Positions 6,345 through 8,492 of a stretch of 8,492 nt of DNA are shown here, one piece after another. The translations under genes and the position numbers were made by a program. Within the stretch, counting starts at the first letter, position 1. Each line of letters begins with the position of its first letter. Below the pieces are notes generated by a model. The model was given only the letters and a program-made list of their open reading frames with translations, did not search any database and was not told the origin of the DNA. Source of the stretch: Betaproteobacteria bacterium (lineage in GTDB: Bacteria; Pseudomonadota; Gammaproteobacteria; Burkholderiales; SG8-39); the NCBI GenBank assembly GCA_027317055.1, contig DAHVFK010000129.1, positions 1 to 8,492 on the forward strand. The letters run 5' to 3'.

Positions 6345-7247
6345 ATGCCAGACTCTCGTTCCGCGGCAAAAGTTTCCCCGCACCTGCTCCTCGCGCTCAC
6401 GGCGCTGTTCTGGGCCGGGCACTGGATCGTGGCGCGCGGCGTGCACCTCGAGGTGACGCCGGTCTCGCTCGCATTCTGGCGCTGGATGACGGCGATCGCG
6501 GTGCTCGTGCCGCTCGCCGGGCGCAGGTTCGCGCGCGACTGGCCGGTCGTGCGCGCGCACTGGAAGGCGATCGCGCTGTTCGGCGTCACGGGCAACGCGG
6601 TCTACAACATGGTCGGCTACTACGGCATCCGTGAAACCACGGCCACCAACGCGCTGCTGATCCAGTCGGTGACGCCAGCGCTGATCCCGCTATTCGCGTT
6701 CGCTCTGTTCGGGGAGCGCATCGGCGCCCGTGCGGCGCTTGGCGTCGCGGTGTCGTTCTGCGGCGTGCTGGCGATCGTGAGCCGGCTCGACCCGCAACTG
6801 CTCGCCAGCCTGCAGATCAACCACGGCGACCTGTTCCTGCTCGGCAACGTCGCCATGTGGGCCCTGTACACCGTGTGCCTGCGCTTCAAGCCGCCCGCGC
6901 TCTCGCAGCTGAGCTTCCTGCTCGCGTGCTCGCTCGCCAGCATGCTCGTGATGCTGCCGCTGTATTGCGTGGATCTCGCCGCCGGGGGGCGCATCGTGCT
7001 CGGCTGGGGCCCGGTGCTCGGCATCCTCTACCTCGGGCTGCTGCCCTCCGTTGCCTGCTACGTCATGTGGGGCAAGGGCGTGCAGACGATCGGCGCCGGG
7101 GCCGCGGGGGCCTATCTTTACCTCATCCCGCCGTTCGGCATCCTGATGGCGGTGGCGTTCCTCGGCGAGCACTTGCACCTATACCATGCGGTGGGCATGG
7201 TGCTGATCTTCGCCGGGGTGTGGCTCGCGGCGCAGCGCCGGCGCTGA
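6345..7247 (+). CDS. EamA/DMT-superfamily permease
   Basis: Encodes a 300-residue, very hydrophobic inner-membrane protein with the two-repeat architecture of EamA (RhaT/RarD-like) drug/metabolite transporters, usually ten helices. Repeat one spans about 14-145: LTALFWAGHWIVARG (18-32), AFWRWMTAIAVLVPLA (43-58), a Tyr/Asn-rich segment GNAVYNMVGYYGIRETTATN (83-102), and SVTPALIPLFAFALFGERI (108-126). Repeat two spans about 163-296: GDLFLLGNVAMWALYTVCLR (161-180), GILYLGLLPSVACYVMW (226-242), AGAYLYLIPPFGILMAVAFL (254-273) followed by GEHL, and a final helix ending in AAQRRR. The SxxPxxxxLxxxxxxxE pattern at the end of helix four, echoed in repeat two, is typical of the family. Most characterised members export amino acids or related metabolites; the substrate cannot be read from sequence. 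It starts divergently from relA and ends 16 bases before mtfA, so it may head a three-gene transcript. Confidence 0.9.
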   Translation: MPDSRSAAKVSPHLLLALTALFWAGHWIVARGVHLEVTPVSLAFWRWMTAIAVLVPLAGRRFARDWPVVRAHWKAIALFGVTGNAVYNMVGYYGIRETTATNALLIQSVTPALIPLFAFALFGERIGARAALGVAVSFCGVLAIVSRLDPQLLASLQINHGDLFLLGNVAMWALYTVCLRFKPPALSQLSFLLACSLASMLVMLPLYCVDLAAGGRIVLGWGPVLGILYLGLLPSVACYVMWGKGVQTIGAGAAGAYLYLIPPFGILMAVAFLGEHLHLYHAVGMVLIFAGVWLAAQRRR

Positions 7248-7263
7248 CGGGGGCGGGGCGGCA
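7248..7263 (+). promoter_or_regulatory. Short permease-mtfA spacer with G-rich ribosome-binding tract
   Basis: The 16 bases between the permease stop and the mtfA ATG are almost entirely G and C, with two G runs separated by single C bases (the GGGGGCGGGGCGG core). The G tract is at a workable distance from the ATG at 7264 and could pair loosely with the pyrimidine-rich end of 16S rRNA, although it lacks the A of a canonical GGAGG. There is no room for a promoter or terminator, which supports co-transcription of the two genes. Confidence 0.35.
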
Positions 7264-8022
7264 ATGGGCTGGCTGAGGCGCTGGCGGCATCGCCGGGTGC
7301 TGGCAAGGCACCGCATCGACCCGGCGCTGTGGCGGCGGGTCACCTCGCGCATGCCCTTTCTGCGCGGGCTCGACGCCGGCCAGACGCGGCGGCTGCAGGA
7401 GCTGGCGCTGCTGTTCCTGGCCGAGAAGCAGTTCACCGGGGTGCGCGGCCAGGCACTCGACGACGCGATTAGGCTGTCGATCGCGGCCCAGGCCTGCCTG
7501 CCGATTCTCGAGCTGGGGCTGGACTGGTACGAGGGCTGGAGCGGCATCGTGATCTATCCGGACGACTTCCGCGTCAGGCGCAGCGAAATGGACGAAGGGG
7601 GTGTGGTGCACGAATGGGACGACGAGCTGGCGGGCGAGTCCTGGCCGGGCGGCCCGGTGATCCTGTCCTGGGACGCCGCGCAACACGACGAGCACGCCAA
7701 CGTCGTGATCCACGAATTCGCGCACAAGCTCGACATGCGTAGCGGCGAGGCCGACGGCGTGCCGCCGCTGCCGCCGGACATGGACCGCAGGGCCTGGCGC
7801 GCTGCGCTCGCGCGCGCCTACGAGGGATTGCGCGACGCGCTCGAGCGCGGCCGCGACGGCTGGCTCGATCCCTACGCCGCCGAGCACCCCTCGGAGTTCT
7901 TCGCCGTGCTGAGCGAGGCGTTCTTCGAGACGCCGAACGAGACCCGCCGCCGCTACCCGGAGATGTACGATCAGCTCAGGCGCTTCTACCGCCAGGACCC
8001 CGCGACCAGGCTGCGAGCATGA
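7264..8022 (+). CDS. mtfA: MtfA-like zinc metallopeptidase (M90 family)
   Basis: Encodes 252 residues, close to E. coli MtfA (265). E. coli MtfA is a cytosolic zinc aminopeptidase that binds the glucose repressor Mlc and so affects ptsG expression; in organisms without Mlc its role is not established. Seen in sequence: a basic N terminus (RRWRHRRVLARHR, 5-17), PFLRGLDAGQTRRLQELALL (31-50) and FLAEKQF (51-57), YEGWSGIVIYPDDF (89-102), then the zinc site HEFAHKLDM (150-158), where His150 and His154 bind zinc and Glu151 is the catalytic base. LDPYAAEHPSEFFAVLSEAF (201-220) follows, with Tyr204 and Glu211 in the places of the E. coli catalytic tyrosine and third zinc ligand. All catalytic positions are intact. 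There is no signal peptide. The stop overlaps the start of the next gene in an ATGA. I see no Mlc or PTS gene nearby, so the symbol is by family and not by proven function. Confidence 0.9.
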   Translation: MGWLRRWRHRRVLARHRIDPALWRRVTSRMPFLRGLDAGQTRRLQELALLFLAEKQFTGVRGQALDDAIRLSIAAQACLPILELGLDWYEGWSGIVIYPDDFRVRRSEMDEGGVVHEWDDELAGESWPGGPVILSWDAAQHDEHANVVIHEFAHKLDMRSGEADGVPPLPPDMDRRAWRAALARAYEGLRDALERGRDGWLDPYAAEHPSEFFAVLSEAFFETPNETRRRYPEMYDQLRRFYRQDPATRLRA

Positions 8023-8474
8023 AAACGCTGCTCATCGTCTACCACAGCGGCGGCGTGAAGACCGCGCAGATGGCCGCAGCGGTCGAGCGCGGCGCGAAGA
8101 CCGAACCGGGCGTGCGCGTGGTGCTCAAGCGCTGCGCCGAGGCCGGGCCGGAGGACGTGCTCGCGGCGGATGGCCTGATCCTCGGCACGCCGGAGAACTT
8201 CGGCTACATGTCGGGCATGATGAAGGACTTCCTCGAGCGCATCTTCTACCCCTGCGAAGGCAAGGTCGCGGGCCGGCCCTGGGCGCTGTTCGTCGGCGCC
8301 GGCCAGGACGGCAGCGGCGCCGTGAGCTCGGTCGAGCGCATCGTTACCGGGCTGCGGCTGAAGCGCGTCGGCGATCCGGTGGTGGTGGTGAAGGAGCTCA
8401 AGCCCGAGCAGATCGCCGCGCTGGAGGAGCTCGGCGCGGCGATGGCGGCGGGACTGGCGGCGGGGATCTTCTAG
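8019..8474 (+). CDS. Small flavodoxin-fold protein (probable FMN-binding NAD(P)H oxidoreductase)
   Basis: Encodes 151 residues with the layout of a flavodoxin-like alpha/beta domain. A first beta strand (KTLLIVYHS, 2-10) runs into a phosphate-binding loop HSGGVKT (9-15) and a helix; a strand DGLILGTPENFGYMSG (51-66) and the helix MMKDFLERIF (67-76) resemble the FMN-ring-binding loop of WrbA and related reductases; then WALFVGAGQDGSGA (88-101), a third FMN-contacting loop. The final helix is alanine-rich. The length fits a single-domain flavodoxin or a short member of the NADPH-dependent FMN reductase group; substrate and partner are unknown. The ATG at 8019 overlaps the mtfA stop (ATGA), with a weak AGG eight bases before it, so translation is likely coupled to mtfA. 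The TAG ends at 8474; the last 18 bases of the window could be the end of a convergent minus-strand gene but are too few to call. Confidence 0.78.
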   Translation: MKTLLIVYHSGGVKTAQMAAAVERGAKTEPGVRVVLKRCAEAGPEDVLAADGLILGTPENFGYMSGMMKDFLERIFYPCEGKVAGRPWALFVGAGQDGSGAVSSVERIVTGLRLKRVGDPVVVVKELKPEQIAALEELGAAMAAGLAAGIF

Positions 8475-8492
8475 AGCGTCACCCGCGGCGCG

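Noticed and set aside
5264..6634. A 456-codon plus-strand open frame opposite relA.
   Set aside because: It is the antisense shadow of relA: rich in Arg, Ala, His and Gln, with no domain, and it runs past the relA start into the permease in a wrong frame.
8471..8492. Possible 3' end of a convergent minus-strand gene (stop at 8471-8473, last residues APRVTL).
   Set aside because: Only six codons are visible before the window ends, too few to distinguish a gene from chance.

Overview
This is an ordinary, tightly packed, very GC-rich chromosomal stretch. It suggests a proteobacterium, most likely a betaproteobacterium. I infer that from the family-level resemblance of Ppk, Ppx, DgkA, a monofunctional-type RelA and MtfA, and from third codon positions that are almost all G or C; no RNA gene is present to settle the taxonomy. 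There are seven complete protein genes and the 3' end of an eighth. I see no frameshifted genes, mobile elements, tRNA or rRNA genes, or CRISPR arrays. No stretch over 100 bases lacks a gene.

Layout. Bases 1-111 hold the last 36 codons of an unrecognised plus-strand gene. Its stop codon directly abuts the stop codon of ppx (exopolyphosphatase, minus strand, 112-1638). A 69-bp gap separates ppx from the divergent ppk (polyphosphate kinase, plus strand, 1708-3789). The ppk stop overlaps the start of dgkA (diacylglycerol kinase, 3786-4139) in an ATGA. relA ((p)ppGpp synthetase, minus strand, 4148-6322) converges on dgkA with 8 bp between them. Divergent from relA is a plus-strand run: an EamA/DMT-type permease (6345-7247), an MtfA-like M90 zinc peptidase (7264-8022) and a small flavodoxin-fold protein (8019-8474). 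The last two overlap in another ATGA.

How the genes fit together. The first half carries the enzymes that make and degrade polyphosphate, next to the enzyme that makes the stringent-response alarmone. In E. coli, (p)ppGpp inhibits Ppx and so raises polyphosphate, so the grouping makes biological sense, although the gene order alone does not prove co-regulation. DgkA recycles membrane diacylglycerol and appears translationally coupled to ppk. The permease, MtfA and flavodoxin genes may be co-transcribed, but their joint role is unclear. I did not find a convincing previously undescribed system. The points most worth checking are the ppx/ppk/relA neighbourhood, the ppk-dgkA coupling, the relA start region, and the mtfA-flavodoxin pair.
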